Assembly: GCA_963843255.1 (NCBI GenBank)
Contig: CAWJJQ010000005.1
Coordinates: 124,001 to 188,000, forward strand
Source: Bog-159 sp963843255
GTDB taxonomy: Bacteria > Acidobacteriota > Terriglobia > Bryobacterales > Bryobacteraceae
Length of the DNA stretch: 64,000 nt
Direction: 5' to 3'
Below, one piece after another: positions 8,151 to 17,900 of the stretch (the stretch's first letter is position 1; each line of letters begins with the position of its first letter). Made by a program: the position numbers and the translations under genes. Below the pieces are notes generated by a model. The model made no database searches. It was given only the letters and a program-made list of their open reading frames with translations, and was not told the DNA's origin.

Positions 8151-8298
8151 TGTCACAAACAGGCGATTGGTGCTCTTGAAGTAACGACTTGGCACGTCCC
8201 GCGTTGCGCCATCACAGTTCTTTGAAGTACGGCATGTAACACGAGATGTGACAGTTCACGCTCGCGAGTGTCTCACTCGCGTCACATGACGTGTAACA
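8151..8298. promoter_or_regulatory. cluster of TGTRACA heptamers, candidate activator sites
   Basis: Five related heptamers or their complements occur in 148 bp: TGTCACA at 8151, TGTAACA at 8235, TGTGACA at 8247, GTCACAT at 8281 and TGTAACA at 8292. They lie 10-180 bp upstream of the sigma-54-like promoter, the normal distance for enhancer-binding-protein sites. Which protein binds is inference; the activator encoded at 8306-9508 is the obvious candidate. Confidence 0.4.
8263..8281. other. perfect short hairpin downstream of the sigma-54 activator gene
   Basis: CGCGAGTG-TCT-CACTCGCG forms an 8-bp perfect stem with a 3-base loop, 25 bases past the activator stop codon. No T-run follows on the minus strand, so it is not a canonical intrinsic terminator. 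It could attenuate read-through or be a dyad binding site within the heptamer cluster. Confidence 0.4.
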
Positions 8299-8305
8299 AG
8301 CGGAA

Positions 8306-9508
8306 TCAGGACACACCGGCTTGGGCTTTTGAAAGCCCGCTTTTCGCCAGGTCGTATTTGGCCATCTTGCGGTAGACGGTCATCCGCGACCACTGTAATT
8401 GCCGCGCCACTTTGGTCTTGTTCCAGCCGGTGGACCAGAGCGCGTTGAGGAGCAGTTCCTGTTCCGAAGGCGCCAACTCTCCGCCGCCCATAATCCGCCG
8501 GCGCAAGGGCTCGGGAAGTTGCATCCACTCTACGGGCCCCGACGCCAGACTCACGAAGCTGCCTTCCAGCATGTTCTTCAGCTCGCGCACGTTCCCCGGC
8601 CAGTTGTATCGGAGCAGATGCGGCAGGATGTCCGGCGCAAGACCGGCCACATTCCGCCCGAATCGCTGGTTCAACTCTCCGATGTAATATCGGACCAGCA
8701 GCGGGATGTCCGGCGTACGTTCTCGCAGCGGAGCCAGATGGATACCGGCGACGTTCAACCTGAAGTATAGGTCTCGCCGGAAGGTCCGTCTTCCTTCCGG
8801 TGAATCCAACTCGCTATTTGTGGCGGCTATGATCCGCACATCCACCTTGGCGCTCCGTTTCCCACCCAGACGCTGGACCTCCCTGGTCTCGATGGCGCGC
8901 AGAATCTTGGCTTGTGCGGACGGGCTCATTTCCCCAATTTCGTCGAAGAACAGGGTGCCCCGGTCGGCCTGTTCCAGTTTGCCGGCGCGCGCAGTATCTG
9001 CCCCGGTGAACGCGCCCCGCTCGTAACCGAACAGCTCACTTTCGAGCAAGTTGTCGGGAATCGCCGCGCAATTGATGCAAACGAACGGTTTGTTCCGCCG
9101 GGAGCTGTTGCTTTGGACTAATTCGGCAACCAGCTCCTTGCCCGTTCCGGTCTCGCCGGTGATGAGGACGTTGGAATCGCTAGCTGAGATGCGCTCAATC
9201 GACTCGCGGAGCTGCCGTATGGACGTGGAGTCGCCGATGAGCCTGTCGCCACCCAAAAGACCGGGCGAACGCGGCGCACCCACTACCGCGGTGTGCTGCC
9301 GGAGATGAGTCTCGATGGCGGACTGCAGGCTCTTGAGGACCTCGTCACCCATCGCGGCGGCCGCCCTAAGCAGCACCGATACCGCGCCATTGCGAAACTC
9401 AGCTGCTTCAAACGGATCTACGCCAGCACCAAAGCGCTCAAGGACTTGCGCGAGTTCACGCCGTAACGCGGAATTTTCCGAGGAGATGACGACAGCGGGT
9501 CCGTCCAT
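8306..9508 (-). CDS. sigma-54-dependent transcriptional activator
   Basis: 400 aa with AGGAGG five bases before the ATG. The central AAA+ domain has Walker A GETGTGKE (about 114-121), the sigma-54-contacting GAFTGA loop (about 165-170), Walker B GTLFFDEIGEM (about 185) and the arginine-rich FRRDLYFRLNV region. A C-terminal Fis-type helix-turn-helix is visible (NKTKVARQLQWSRMTVYRKM, about 363-382). The N-terminal 90 residues begin like a receiver domain (VVISSENSALRRELAQVL) but lack the acidic pocket and phosphorylatable aspartate and are short, so input is probably not by a histidine kinase. It lies directly upstream of, and on the same strand as, the eCIS operon, and probably controls it. 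Confidence 0.93.
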   Translation of the reverse strand: MDGPAVVISSENSALRRELAQVLERFGAGVDPFEAAEFRNGAVSVLLRAAAAMGDEVLKSLQSAIETHLRQHTAVVGAPRSPGLLGGDRLIGDSTSIRQLRESIERISASDSNVLITGETGTGKELVAELVQSNSSRRNKPFVCINCAAIPDNLLESELFGYERGAFTGADTARAGKLEQADRGTLFFDEIGEMSPSAQAKILRAIETREVQRLGGKRSAKVDVRIIAATNSELDSPEGRRTFRRDLYFRLNVAGIHLAPLRERTPDIPLLVRYYIGELNQRFGRNVAGLAPDILPHLLRYNWPGNVRELKNMLEGSFVSLASGPVEWMQLPEPLRRRIMGGGELAPSEQELLLNALWSTGWNKTKVARQLQWSRMTVYRKMAKYDLAKSGLSKAQAGVS

Positions 9509-9593
9509 AACATCCTCCTATGCCTACATCTGTAATGCGTAAAACACCCGTCAGATTTTTTTTGGCGCCGGCTGGTGCCCCGTCAATGGCTTA

Positions 9594-9622
9594 CTTATAG
9601 CAGCAGAGAGGTGCAAGCTCAA
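9594..9622 (-). promoter_or_regulatory. housekeeping-type promoter for the sigma-54 activator
   Basis: On the minus strand TTGAGC and TATAAG are separated by exactly 17 bases, matching a sigma-70-type promoter. The predicted start would leave a leader of about 80 nt before the activator ATG at 9508. The rest of the 220-bp gap between the two genes shows nothing else recognisable. Confidence 0.5.
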
Positions 9623-9728
9623 GGGTTTTCGCGGAATTCGACGGCCGCCGGAGAGTGAAAAGTACTGTATCACCGCAGCCACAATATGGCGCCCGCGACG
9701 GCCGGCTCGCGTTGGCGACAGGCGAGCC

Positions 9729-12700
9729 TTACCGCTCTCCCAATTGCGCCAGCGCCTTGCTTGCCATCTGGCTGCCGGGCTTGCGCGTCAGCAGTTCCTG
9801 CATGAGCGCCCGCGCCTTATCGCGACGTCCTTGTTGTACCCAAACTCGGGCCAGGTTCAGATAAAGAATCTCCTCGTCCGGCGCCACCCGGATGCCGTAT
9901 TCGAGTGCGGCAATCGCATCGTTGGCCTGACCGGTGTTGATATACAGCACGGCGAGATTATTGATGGCCGAAGCGTCGTCCGGTTGCTCGGCAATGGCCG
10001 ACTTGAATAGTTCCCGCGCTTCGTCGTTGCGGCCTTGCTGCGCCAGCATGAGGCCCAGGCCATTGGCGGCGTCCGCATTATGCGCATTTGTCTCCAGAGC
10101 CTGGCGATAGAATCGCTCTGCCTCCGCGGCATGTCCCAGGTTCTCTTGCGCCTGCGCCGCGTTCACCAACACATACCCCGCGCCGGGTGCCAGCTCGAGC
10201 GCCTTCTCGAAGCAGCGCAGCGCCTCGGTGGCATTTCCGGCCTCGGCCTCCACACCGCCCAATTCGTTCCAGGCTTCCGGCAGGCGCGCGTCCAGCGCCA
10301 TGGCGCGCTGCAAAGCTTCCCGCGCTTCGGTCAAGCGCTTGGCTTGCAGATGAATTCGCCCGACAGCCAGCAGCGCTTTGGCGTTGTCCGGAGTGAGCCG
10401 CAGCATCTCCTGAAAATACGGCAGCGCATTCTCGCCGTATCCCGCCTCCAGCAGCGCGCCGCCGAGTTTATAGTAATCGCGCGTAGGGCGACCGATAAAC
10501 CGGCCCGCGAACGGCAGACCGCGCGGATCGGGAAGCGGAGCGTCAGCCGCGCGCACGTCCCGCTCCGCGGTAGCCGCATCCGGTGCGGCGCTATAAATCT
10601 TGCGCACGCAGCCGGCCGTATCCACCAGCAGCCAAAGCGGCGTTTCCAGGTCCGCACGGTAGTCGAACAGGTAACGCCGGAAAATGGAATACACCGCCGT
10701 CAGGTCCGCGCCGGCTTGCCGCAGATCCACCGCATCTACGGACACCGGCAACCGCGGGAGCGGTTCGCCCGCGTGCAGCACCATCAGCGCCGGGCCGCGG
10801 CGTTTTTCGGGCAAAGGCACCGGTTGCCAGAACCACGCATCGCGCAGCCGGGGGCGGTTATCCACCTCCATCGCGCGATTAACCGCCAGTTCCTTAGGAG
10901 CGCAAAGGGACGCGTTTCCCGCGCCGCCAGATACGGCAGGAACTCCGCAGCTTCCAGCGGCGCGGGGCGCCCCGTTTTGCGCCAGTTCCTCAAAAGCGCA
11001 AAGGGACGCGTTTCCCGCGCCGCCAGATACGGCAGGAACTCCGCAGCTTCCAGCGGCGCGGGGCGCCCCGTTTTGCGCGAGTTCCTCAAAAGCGCGGAGC
11101 CGTGTGGATCGAATCTCCGCCGCACCCTCCGTGATCTCATATGAAAAGCCCGCAGCCAGTGGAGGCAATTGCTGCACCTTCATGCTGGGCCATAGGATGC
11201 TGACCTTCTCCGCGCGCTCGCGATCACCCAGCCCGAAATGCAGCCGCTTGGTATGCTGCGAAAGATACGCCGATCCGGCGACCACCCACTTTACTTGCCC
11301 GTCCACCTCCACCCGCGCGCCAATCGCATCCCGGTTCGATTCCGTCCCGCGCAGAGCCAGCACAATCTTCTGGCGCGCTCCTCCGCAGGCATTTTGGTAA
11401 ATCCGAAGCTGCGGCCCCAAACGGCTCTTCAGCACGACATCCAAATTGCCGTCCCCGTCAATGTCGGTGAACGAAAATGACCGGCTGTCGTCGGCGCAAT
11501 CCACGCCGCTCACTCCAGAAAAATCGTAGTAACGGCCGGCCCGGCGCGCGAAGAAAAGATTGGGCTCCGGCGCGGCCCAATTGTAGTCTTCCCGGATCAG
11601 TTGATTCAACGCATTCCAGCCGTTCTCGTATTCCGGTTTCGCCGCGGACTCCACCGGCGACTTGGACACCACCTGCCGGTAAAAATAGCTCATCAAGTCG
11701 GTCGCGCCGCCATTGTTCACCATGCCGCAGGCGATGTACAGCTCCGGGCTTCCGTCGTTATCGAGATCGGAACCGTCGCACGCCCATGACCACGGGCCGA
11801 TCTCGATACCCTGTGCGCCGCCGGTGTAAGTGAACGTTCCGTTGCCCTCATTGTGATAAAGCGAATTGCCTTTCACGTGACTGCGATACGCATCCCGCAG
11901 CGACGGGTCCAACCTGGCCGGTCCGAATTGCGGATCGTTGACGATGCGCTGGCCGCAGGCGCTCCACATGTTCGACACCAGCAGATCCGGCCGCCCGTCG
12001 CCATCGTAGTCCAGCCACGCCGCGCTCATGCCCGGCCCAAGATCCACCACTCCGGCTTCCTCCGCCACATCGCGGAAATGGCCCTTTTCATTGCGATAAA
12101 GGTTCTTGCGGCCGAAATCATTAGTCACATAAAGATCCGGCCACCCGTCGCCATTGTAGTCGCACCAGGTGGCGGCGAAGCTGAACCGGTTGTTGTTATG
12201 GTCCATCCCGCTTGAGGCCGTAACATCCTCGAAGTAGGGCGGATCGTGATCCAGCCGGTTGCGGAACAGGAAATTGGGCGGCCCGTTGCGGGCGTCATGA
12301 TAAGGCACCGGGTAGCGGTATTGTCCTTCGCTTTGGAAGAAGAAGTAGCAGCAGAGATAGAGATCCAGCCGGCCATCGCGATCGTAGTCCGCCGCTGCCA
12401 GGCTGGTGAATGCGCCCTGCGGCGGTGTAGCAAACCGGAACGCATTGGGAACCATGGTGAAGCGGCCCGATCCATCGTTCAGGAATAAGACCGGCTCCAC
12501 GTTGCGCATCAACACCAGATCCTGGTGCCCCGAGTTCCGCAAATCCACGAATAATGCGGCGGGTGTGTTGTCCAGAATATCTAAGCCGGCCTGTTTCGAA
12601 ATATCGTGGAAACGGCCGTCGCCCAAGTTTTTGTAGAGCCGGTTGGGCAAGCCGCCGGGCTGCAGGACGTAGATTTCGTCCCAGCCATCGTTATCTATGT

Positions 12701-13364
12701 CCGCAACCGCGACGCCCAGCTCGCCGTAGAGATCGATACCGCAGGCCGGATCCAGATTCGCCCGCCAGTACGGCACGCCGCGCGCTAATTGCTCACGAAA
12801 TGCCGGATCGCCGTCGAACGCCGCGGCCGTCACATCGCGAAACCATGGCTGGTCCGCATAAGTCACGATCTCTTCGAGCGGCTCTAAATGACTGATACGC
12901 CCATTCCCCCACACCAGCCGCCAGCGGCCCACGCGATACTCCAGCCGGCTCGCGCGGCTGCGGATCTTATACAGTGCGATGTCGCCCGGAAGCACAAAAA
13001 ATCGGGCGCTATCGACAGTGCCTAATCCGCGGCGCCATTTTTCCCAGCCCGCCGCCATATCGCCCGCGGCGAAGACCGTTTCGTCAACCCCCGCGGCAAC
13101 CGCGCGATGCCCGCTGGGCAACTTACCCGTACAATCCGGCGCCAGCGGCAGCGAGCCCTTCAGAACCGCGTCCGCGAGCCGGCTTTCCACCTCGATGGCC
13201 GTCTTCTCGCCAGGGAACTCATCCAGGCCGGGTTCCACATATTTAAATAGCGACGCGTAGGGCGGCTGATGGCGGAATTTCTTCGGGAGAGGCGCGCCGG
13301 CATGCCCGCGGGATGGAAGGAAACCTGATGCGGCCAGCGCAGCTAAAAATTCGCGGCGTTGCAA
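9729..13364 (-). CDS. secreted ASPIC/UnbV beta-propeller plus TPR protein with absorbed hairpin repeats
   Basis: 1211 aa. The N-terminus MQRREFLAALAASGF is a Tat-like leader. Residues about 200-650 carry VCBS/FG-GAP blades with calcium-type loops (DIDNDGWDEIYV, DYDRDGRLDLYL, DYNGDGWPDLYV, DYDGDGRPDLLV, DLDNDGSPELYI, DIDGDGNLDVVL). An ASPIC/UnbV module follows (about 660-750: RDAIGARVEV, AGSAYLSQHTKRLHFGLG). Residues about 758-822 are two 32-residue copies translated from the 96-bp hairpin repeat. After a thioredoxin-like linker come about seven TPRs (930-1205). Acidobacteria encode many such proteins, usually near TonB receptors and thought to sit in the envelope. Likely glycan-related; no enzyme motif is seen. 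Confidence 0.88.
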   Translation of the reverse strand: MQRREFLAALAASGFLPSRGHAGAPLPKKFRHQPPYASLFKYVEPGLDEFPGEKTAIEVESRLADAVLKGSLPLAPDCTGKLPSGHRAVAAGVDETVFAAGDMAAGWEKWRRGLGTVDSARFFVLPGDIALYKIRSRASRLEYRVGRWRLVWGNGRISHLEPLEEIVTYADQPWFRDVTAAAFDGDPAFREQLARGVPYWRANLDPACGIDLYGELGVAVADIDNDGWDEIYVLQPGGLPNRLYKNLGDGRFHDISKQAGLDILDNTPAALFVDLRNSGHQDLVLMRNVEPVLFLNDGSGRFTMVPNAFRFATPPQGAFTSLAAADYDRDGRLDLYLCCYFFFQSEGQYRYPVPYHDARNGPPNFLFRNRLDHDPPYFEDVTASSGMDHNNNRFSFAATWCDYNGDGWPDLYVTNDFGRKNLYRNEKGHFRDVAEEAGVVDLGPGMSAAWLDYDGDGRPDLLVSNMWSACGQRIVNDPQFGPARLDPSLRDAYRSHVKGNSLYHNEGNGTFTYTGGAQGIEIGPWSWACDGSDLDNDGSPELYIACGMVNNGGATDLMSYFYRQVVSKSPVESAAKPEYENGWNALNQLIREDYNWAAPEPNLFFARRAGRYYDFSGVSGVDCADDSRSFSFTDIDGDGNLDVVLKSRLGPQLRIYQNACGGARQKIVLALRGTESNRDAIGARVEVDGQVKWVVAGSAYLSQHTKRLHFGLGDRERAEKVSILWPSMKVQQLPPLAAGFSYEITEGAAEIRSTRLRAFEELAQNGAPRAAGSCGVPAVSGGAGNASLCAFEELAQNGAPRAAGSCGVPAVSGGAGNASLCAPKELAVNRAMEVDNRPRLRDAWFWQPVPLPEKRRGPALMVLHAGEPLPRLPVSVDAVDLRQAGADLTAVYSIFRRYLFDYRADLETPLWLLVDTAGCVRKIYSAAPDAATAERDVRAADAPLPDPRGLPFAGRFIGRPTRDYYKLGGALLEAGYGENALPYFQEMLRLTPDNAKALLAVGRIHLQAKRLTEAREALQRAMALDARLPEAWNELGGVEAEAGNATEALRCFEKALELAPGAGYVLVNAAQAQENLGHAAEAERFYRQALETNAHNADAANGLGLMLAQQGRNDEARELFKSAIAEQPDDASAINNLAVLYINTGQANDAIAALEYGIRVAPDEEILYLNLARVWVQQGRRDKARALMQELLTRKPGSQMASKALAQLGER
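10900..11091. repeat. two copies of the 96-bp palindromic repeat inside a coding sequence
   Basis: Two nearly identical tandem units begin at 10900 and 10996. Each has the outer arms GCGCAAAGGG / CCCCGTTTTGCGC and the inner arms CCCGCGCCGC / GCGGCGCGGG. Because 96 = 3 x 32 and this reading frame has no stop, the insertion keeps the ASPIC/UnbV-TPR frame open and adds 64 residues of alternating FEELAQNGAPRAAGSCGVPA-type sequence between two domains. Confidence 0.95.
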
Positions 13365-13398
13365 ACGACTCCTATTCTATCGAAACGGCAGCCGCGCA

Positions 13399-14448
13399 TC
13401 ACTCGTGGTCTTTGAGAGAACGGAACACCTGAAATTCCTGGCGCGACCGCTCCGTCTTCCCCGCCTGCGCGTAAAGCTGCGCCAGCCGGTAGTGCGCCGG
13501 CTTCAGCCCCGGATTCAGGCGCACGGCTTCTTCCAGTTCGCGTATGGCCTCGCTGCCGCGATCTTCATCGGAGTAAAGCAGTCCCAATTGAAAATGCGCG
13601 TCGGCATAATCCGGCCGGATCGCCAGGCTCTTCTTCAGCAGCGCCTCTACCTTCTGCCCGCCGGCCACTCCCGGCGTGAGATGGCGTTTTCGCAAGCTCA
13701 GCGCGTAATAGTAATTCGCCGCTGCACTATCCGGATACAGCTCCACAAAATGGGCCAGGCGCTTCGTCACTTCGTCCGCCAGTTCCGGCGAGACGTCGTA
13801 CATGCCGCCTAGAAAGTCCAGCGCCTTCGTATCGCGCGGATCCAGATCTACCGCACGGCACAAAGTTTCCACGGCTTCCTCGAATTTCCCGGCCGAGTAG
13901 AGCGCTACCCCCAACCCCACCTGGATGCTCGCCGTCTTCGGGTACTTCGTCCCTGCAAATTGAAAAACGGTCAGCGCCGGCCGGTAAGCGCGGTGCCGCA
14001 ATAGGTCGGTGCCCAGGTCGAACAGATTCTTTTCCGTAGGATCCATGCGCGCCGCCAGCTCATATTGCTTTTCCGCGTCATCTGGCTTTCCCGCGGCTTC
14101 GTCTACGTCGCCCAAAAGATTGTGCAGTTCGCTGCGATCCTGCCGCGCGACCATTTCGCCGATGAGCTTCCGCGCGCCGTCCAGATCTTTGGTCTCCAGG
14201 CGGGCGAGGGCCAGATCGTAGCTGTTGTCGTAATCTGCCGGATTGATCCGTGCGGCGTGTTCCAGCCAGGGCAGCGCATCCGCCACCCGTTTTTGACCGA
14301 TCAGATATTCGGCTACTTGCCGGTTAGAGGCAAAGCTATCGGGCTGCGATGCGGCCTGCCGCCGGAGGTCGGCCTCCCTCGAATCGACCTGCGCGGCGCA
14401 ACAAGATGCCGCTATCCAAAACAGGCACAGTCCTCGCATTGCCGCCAT
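13399..14448 (-). CDS. secreted TPR-repeat protein
   Basis: 349 aa beginning with a short hydrophobic leader (MRGLCLFWIAASCCAAQ), so exported. At least seven tetratricopeptide repeats follow from about residue 30 to 340, with typical A-helix and B-helix spacing such as ADALPWLEHAARINPADYDN, GKFEEAVETLCRAVDLDP and GSEAIRELEEAVRLNPGLKP. No catalytic domain. It lies 34 bp upstream, in transcription order, of the ASPIC/UnbV-TPR gene and downstream of the TonB receptor with a hairpin-repeat array in between, suggesting one functional group handling the same substrate at the envelope. Start at 14448 or 9 bases later cannot be separated. Confidence 0.9.
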   Translation of the reverse strand: MAAMRGLCLFWIAASCCAAQVDSREADLRRQAASQPDSFASNRQVAEYLIGQKRVADALPWLEHAARINPADYDNSYDLALARLETKDLDGARKLIGEMVARQDRSELHNLLGDVDEAAGKPDDAEKQYELAARMDPTEKNLFDLGTDLLRHRAYRPALTVFQFAGTKYPKTASIQVGLGVALYSAGKFEEAVETLCRAVDLDPRDTKALDFLGGMYDVSPELADEVTKRLAHFVELYPDSAAANYYYALSLRKRHLTPGVAGGQKVEALLKKSLAIRPDYADAHFQLGLLYSDEDRGSEAIRELEEAVRLNPGLKPAHYRLAQLYAQAGKTERSRQEFQVFRSLKDHE

Positions 14449-14468
14449 TCGATCCCATCATCCCAAAA

Positions 14469-14915
14469 GCGCACAGGAGCGCGTAACCGCACACTGCCAG
14501 GCGCGGAGCGCCCCGTTTTGCGCGAGTTGCTCAAAAAGCGCAAAGGGACGCGTATCCCGCGCCGCCATTTAGGATAGGAACTCCGCAGTTTACAGCGGCG
14601 CGAGGCGGCCCGTTTTGCGCGAGTTGCTTAAAAGCGCAAAGGGACGCGTATCCCGCGCCGCCATTTAGGATAGGAACTCCGCAGTTTACAGCGGCGCGGG
14701 GCGCCCCGTTTTGCGCGAGTTGCTTAAAAGCGCAAAGGGACGCGTATCCCGCGCCGCCATTTAGGATAGGAACTCCGCAGTTTACAGCGGCGCGGGGCGC
14801 CCCGTTTTGCGCGAGTTGCTTAAAAGCGCAAAGGGACGCGTATCCCGCGCCGCCATTTAGGATAGGAACTCCGCAGTTTACAGCGGCGCGGGGCGCCCCG
14901 TTTTGCGCGAGTTGC
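14469..14915. repeat. tandem array of 96-bp palindromic repeats between TonB receptor and TPR genes
   Basis: Four full units start at 14538, 14634, 14730 and 14826, with a shortened, diverged unit at 14469 (69 bp). Each unit has outer arms GCGCAAA / TTTTGCGC and perfect inner arms CCCGCGCCGC / GCGGCGCGGG around a loop containing AGGATAGGAACTCCGC. The last unit ends directly at the TAA stop codon of the TonB receptor. The region has no other gene; long open frames across it are by-products of the repeat. Confidence 0.95.
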
Positions 14916-17900
14916 TTAGAAATAGAATTTCAGCGCAACCTGCAGTTCCCGCGGATCGTTGGGATTGTCCACCGTCGACGTGATTTGCCCGAAGTTTACC
15001 GTATTCTGGAAATTCAAGCTCGACGGCAGCGCGAAGTTCGGCGTATTGGTCAGGTTGAACGCTTCCACGCGTAGCTCGAATCGCTTCTTCTCCGTGATGG
15101 GGAATGCCTTGAAAAGCGAGAAATCTAGGCGATGAAAGGAAGGTCCGGATACCTGCGTATTGCCGCCGCCCAGAGGCGCGTAATTCGTCTGCCCCACCTG
15201 CGTCACTACCGGCGGATTGCTGAACGCGGCCGCATTATAAAAGTGCTCCACGCTCTGGTTTGTGTACAGCGGCTGACCGGTGTAAAGGGCAAAGCATCCA
15301 TTGTCCGCGCCCGTGCCGATGGTGCAGTTGATGGTTTGGGGATTACCAGTATGCAGCGACAGGATCCAATTCAGGCTCCAGCCACCCAAAATCCCTTCCG
15401 CCAGCTTGCTGCCGCCGTTCATGTAAGTGCGCCCGCGTCCGAACGGAAGCTCGTAAGTTCCGCTGGCCGAAAACGAATGCCGGATGTCGAAGGGCGCCAG
15501 TCCCCAATCGCCCTGGATGCCGAATCCCGGCAGATAGGGTGCGCGGAAGCCGCCCGTTCCGCCGCCGCTTAACAAGTCGCCGGCATCGGTCAAAGTCTTC
15601 GAGAAGGTGTAAGCCACCAGCATGGATAAGCCCTTGGCGAACCGCCGTTCGAGTTTGGTCTGCAGCGAATGGTAGTCGGCCGTGCCGATGGTGTCGTCGT
15701 AAGAAGACCCCGGAGCGAAATCCGGGAACGGAATATACGGCGTAATGTTGGTGCCGGGCGGGAGCAGGACGGACGGATCGTTCGTACCCACGAAAGCCTC
15801 CAAGTGCCGGCTCAGCGAAGCCACGTAGCCCGCTTCCAGGGTCATCGATGGCGCCAGCTGATATTGCAGCGTGAAGTTGTAACTCTGCACATACGGCGTT
15901 TTGTACTTCAACTGGATACCGCGCAGGGTCAGGCCCGCGCCTTGTACCAGCGTTGGATTGAGCGGGATACCGGTGAGCGAGTTCTCCAATGTGCCGGTTT
16001 GTCCGTTCGGCAAAACCATGGGCGATTGCGAGGTCGGCGCGAAGTAATAGAAGCTATATTGGAACGGGTAGTTGTATCCGAGGCTCGGATAGCCGCCGCG
16101 ATTTTCAAAAGCTCCGTAGAACATGCCGTAGCCGCCGCGCACCACCAGGTGGGAATTTACCCTGTAAGCGAAGCCGATACGCGGCGCGAAATTGGTTGAC
16201 TGCACATCGGACAGCCCGCTACCGCCGTGGCCGCTGCTATAGACCAAATTGATTCCGTCCTGCTGAAGCGTCTGCATGAAGCTGGCCGACAATGGCGGAT
16301 TGTTTTGCCGGTTGCTGGGAATGATGTATTCAGCCCCTGAAAACGGCGTACCCGGCACGAAATTGGCTTGCGCCCCGTATTTTTCGCCCGTGGGCGTGAA
16401 GTAATCCCAGCGCACCCCCAGGTTCAGGGTCAGATTCGGCGTCACCTTCCAGTCGTCCTGAACGAATGCGCCGCGATAGGCGCGCGTAGCGGCGACTCCT
16501 CCGAAATTCGATACGGAGATGTTGTCCGGTCCGCCTATCCCTTGGGCAGTGGGCGCCAATAGGAATTGAGCGCGCCCCGTGCTTCCGTCCGTCACATTCG
16601 GAATTGAAGTGAATTCGCCGTTGAAGTCGAAACCGCCGCGCGAGTAAGGGGGCGCGGTCCACGGGAATCCGACCTGCTGAATCTCCACACCGGCTTTAAA
16701 GGTATGCTTGCCATAGATCTTGGTCAGGTTCTCCGTGAATTGTATGGTGTTGCTGTAACGATCGCTGACCAGCCACTCGGACGATCCCAGTTGGCTGAGT
16801 CCGCCGATGCCCAGATACGGCAGCCCGCCGTTGCCCGGCGTCTGCAGCACGCCCTCAATGCCGAACTGCGACGGAATGTTGCTGGTATCGTTGCCAAACG
16901 GCTGCACGCGCGAAGTATGTTCGCGGTTGAAGCCGACGCGGGCTTCGTTGACCAGCGTCGGGCCGAAGGAATGCGTGTAGCTGAGCGCGGCGCCCATGGT
17001 GTCCACCTGCTGGTTCCCGTCGCCGAAGCCGCCGCCGTCCGCATAGCCGCTGAAGGGGCCGGGGATGAACTGCGGATTATGCGCCCAACTGAAACGCACA
17101 AACATCTGGTCCTTCTCCGAGAAGTACTGATCGCCGCGGACGTCCAGTGCGTTCACATCATTTGAAGAACTGCGATTCACGTTGTAGTTGTTGTACAGTC
17201 CGCCTTGGGTCGGCGCCGGAAACAGTTGCAGCAGCTTCACCGCGTTGGGATCCAGGCGGCTGGAAGGAATCGCATTCCCGGTGAACGGAGTCCTCACAAA
17301 CTGCCCGTTGCTGAGGGTCGTGGTGCTGGCCGGATCGAAGATCGTTCCCAGCGGATAGCTCTTGCCTGAAGCATCCGTCAGTTGACCGCTCTGCAATGCC
17401 GTCAAGTCTGAGAAGTTGGTATAGCCGCTCGATATCTCCGCCTGCGTCGGCACAGTCGCTGTTTCGGGCACCTGCTGGCGAATGCGGGTTCCCTCGTAGT
17501 CGCCAAAGAAGAAAGTCTTGTTTCTTCTGATCGGACCGCCGAACGTGGCGCCAAACTGGTTCTGGCGGAAGGCGCCTTTCTTCGATCCGGTCGCATTCTC
17601 GAAGAAGTCCGCCGAATCCAGCGCGTCGTTGCGCAGAAACTCCCACAGGCTGCCGTGAAACTCGTTCGTGCCCGACTTCAAACTCGCGTTCAGCACCGCC
17701 CCGCCGGCGCGCCCGAACTCGGCGCTGAACGAGTTGGTTTGCAGTTTGAATTCGGCCAGCGCGTCGATAGGAGGCTTCAAAACATACGCGGCGCCGCTTA
17801 GGAAGTCTACGCTATTGCTGTTGTTGTCGATGCCGTCCAGCATGTAGTTGTTCTGATCCGCGCGCGTGCCGTTCGCCTCGAACCATCCGTTCGCGTTTAA

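Noticed and set aside
8190..8212. Sigma-54-like TGGCACG followed by GTTGC on the plus strand
   Set aside because: GG and GC are 13 bases apart instead of 10, and no plus-strand gene follows.
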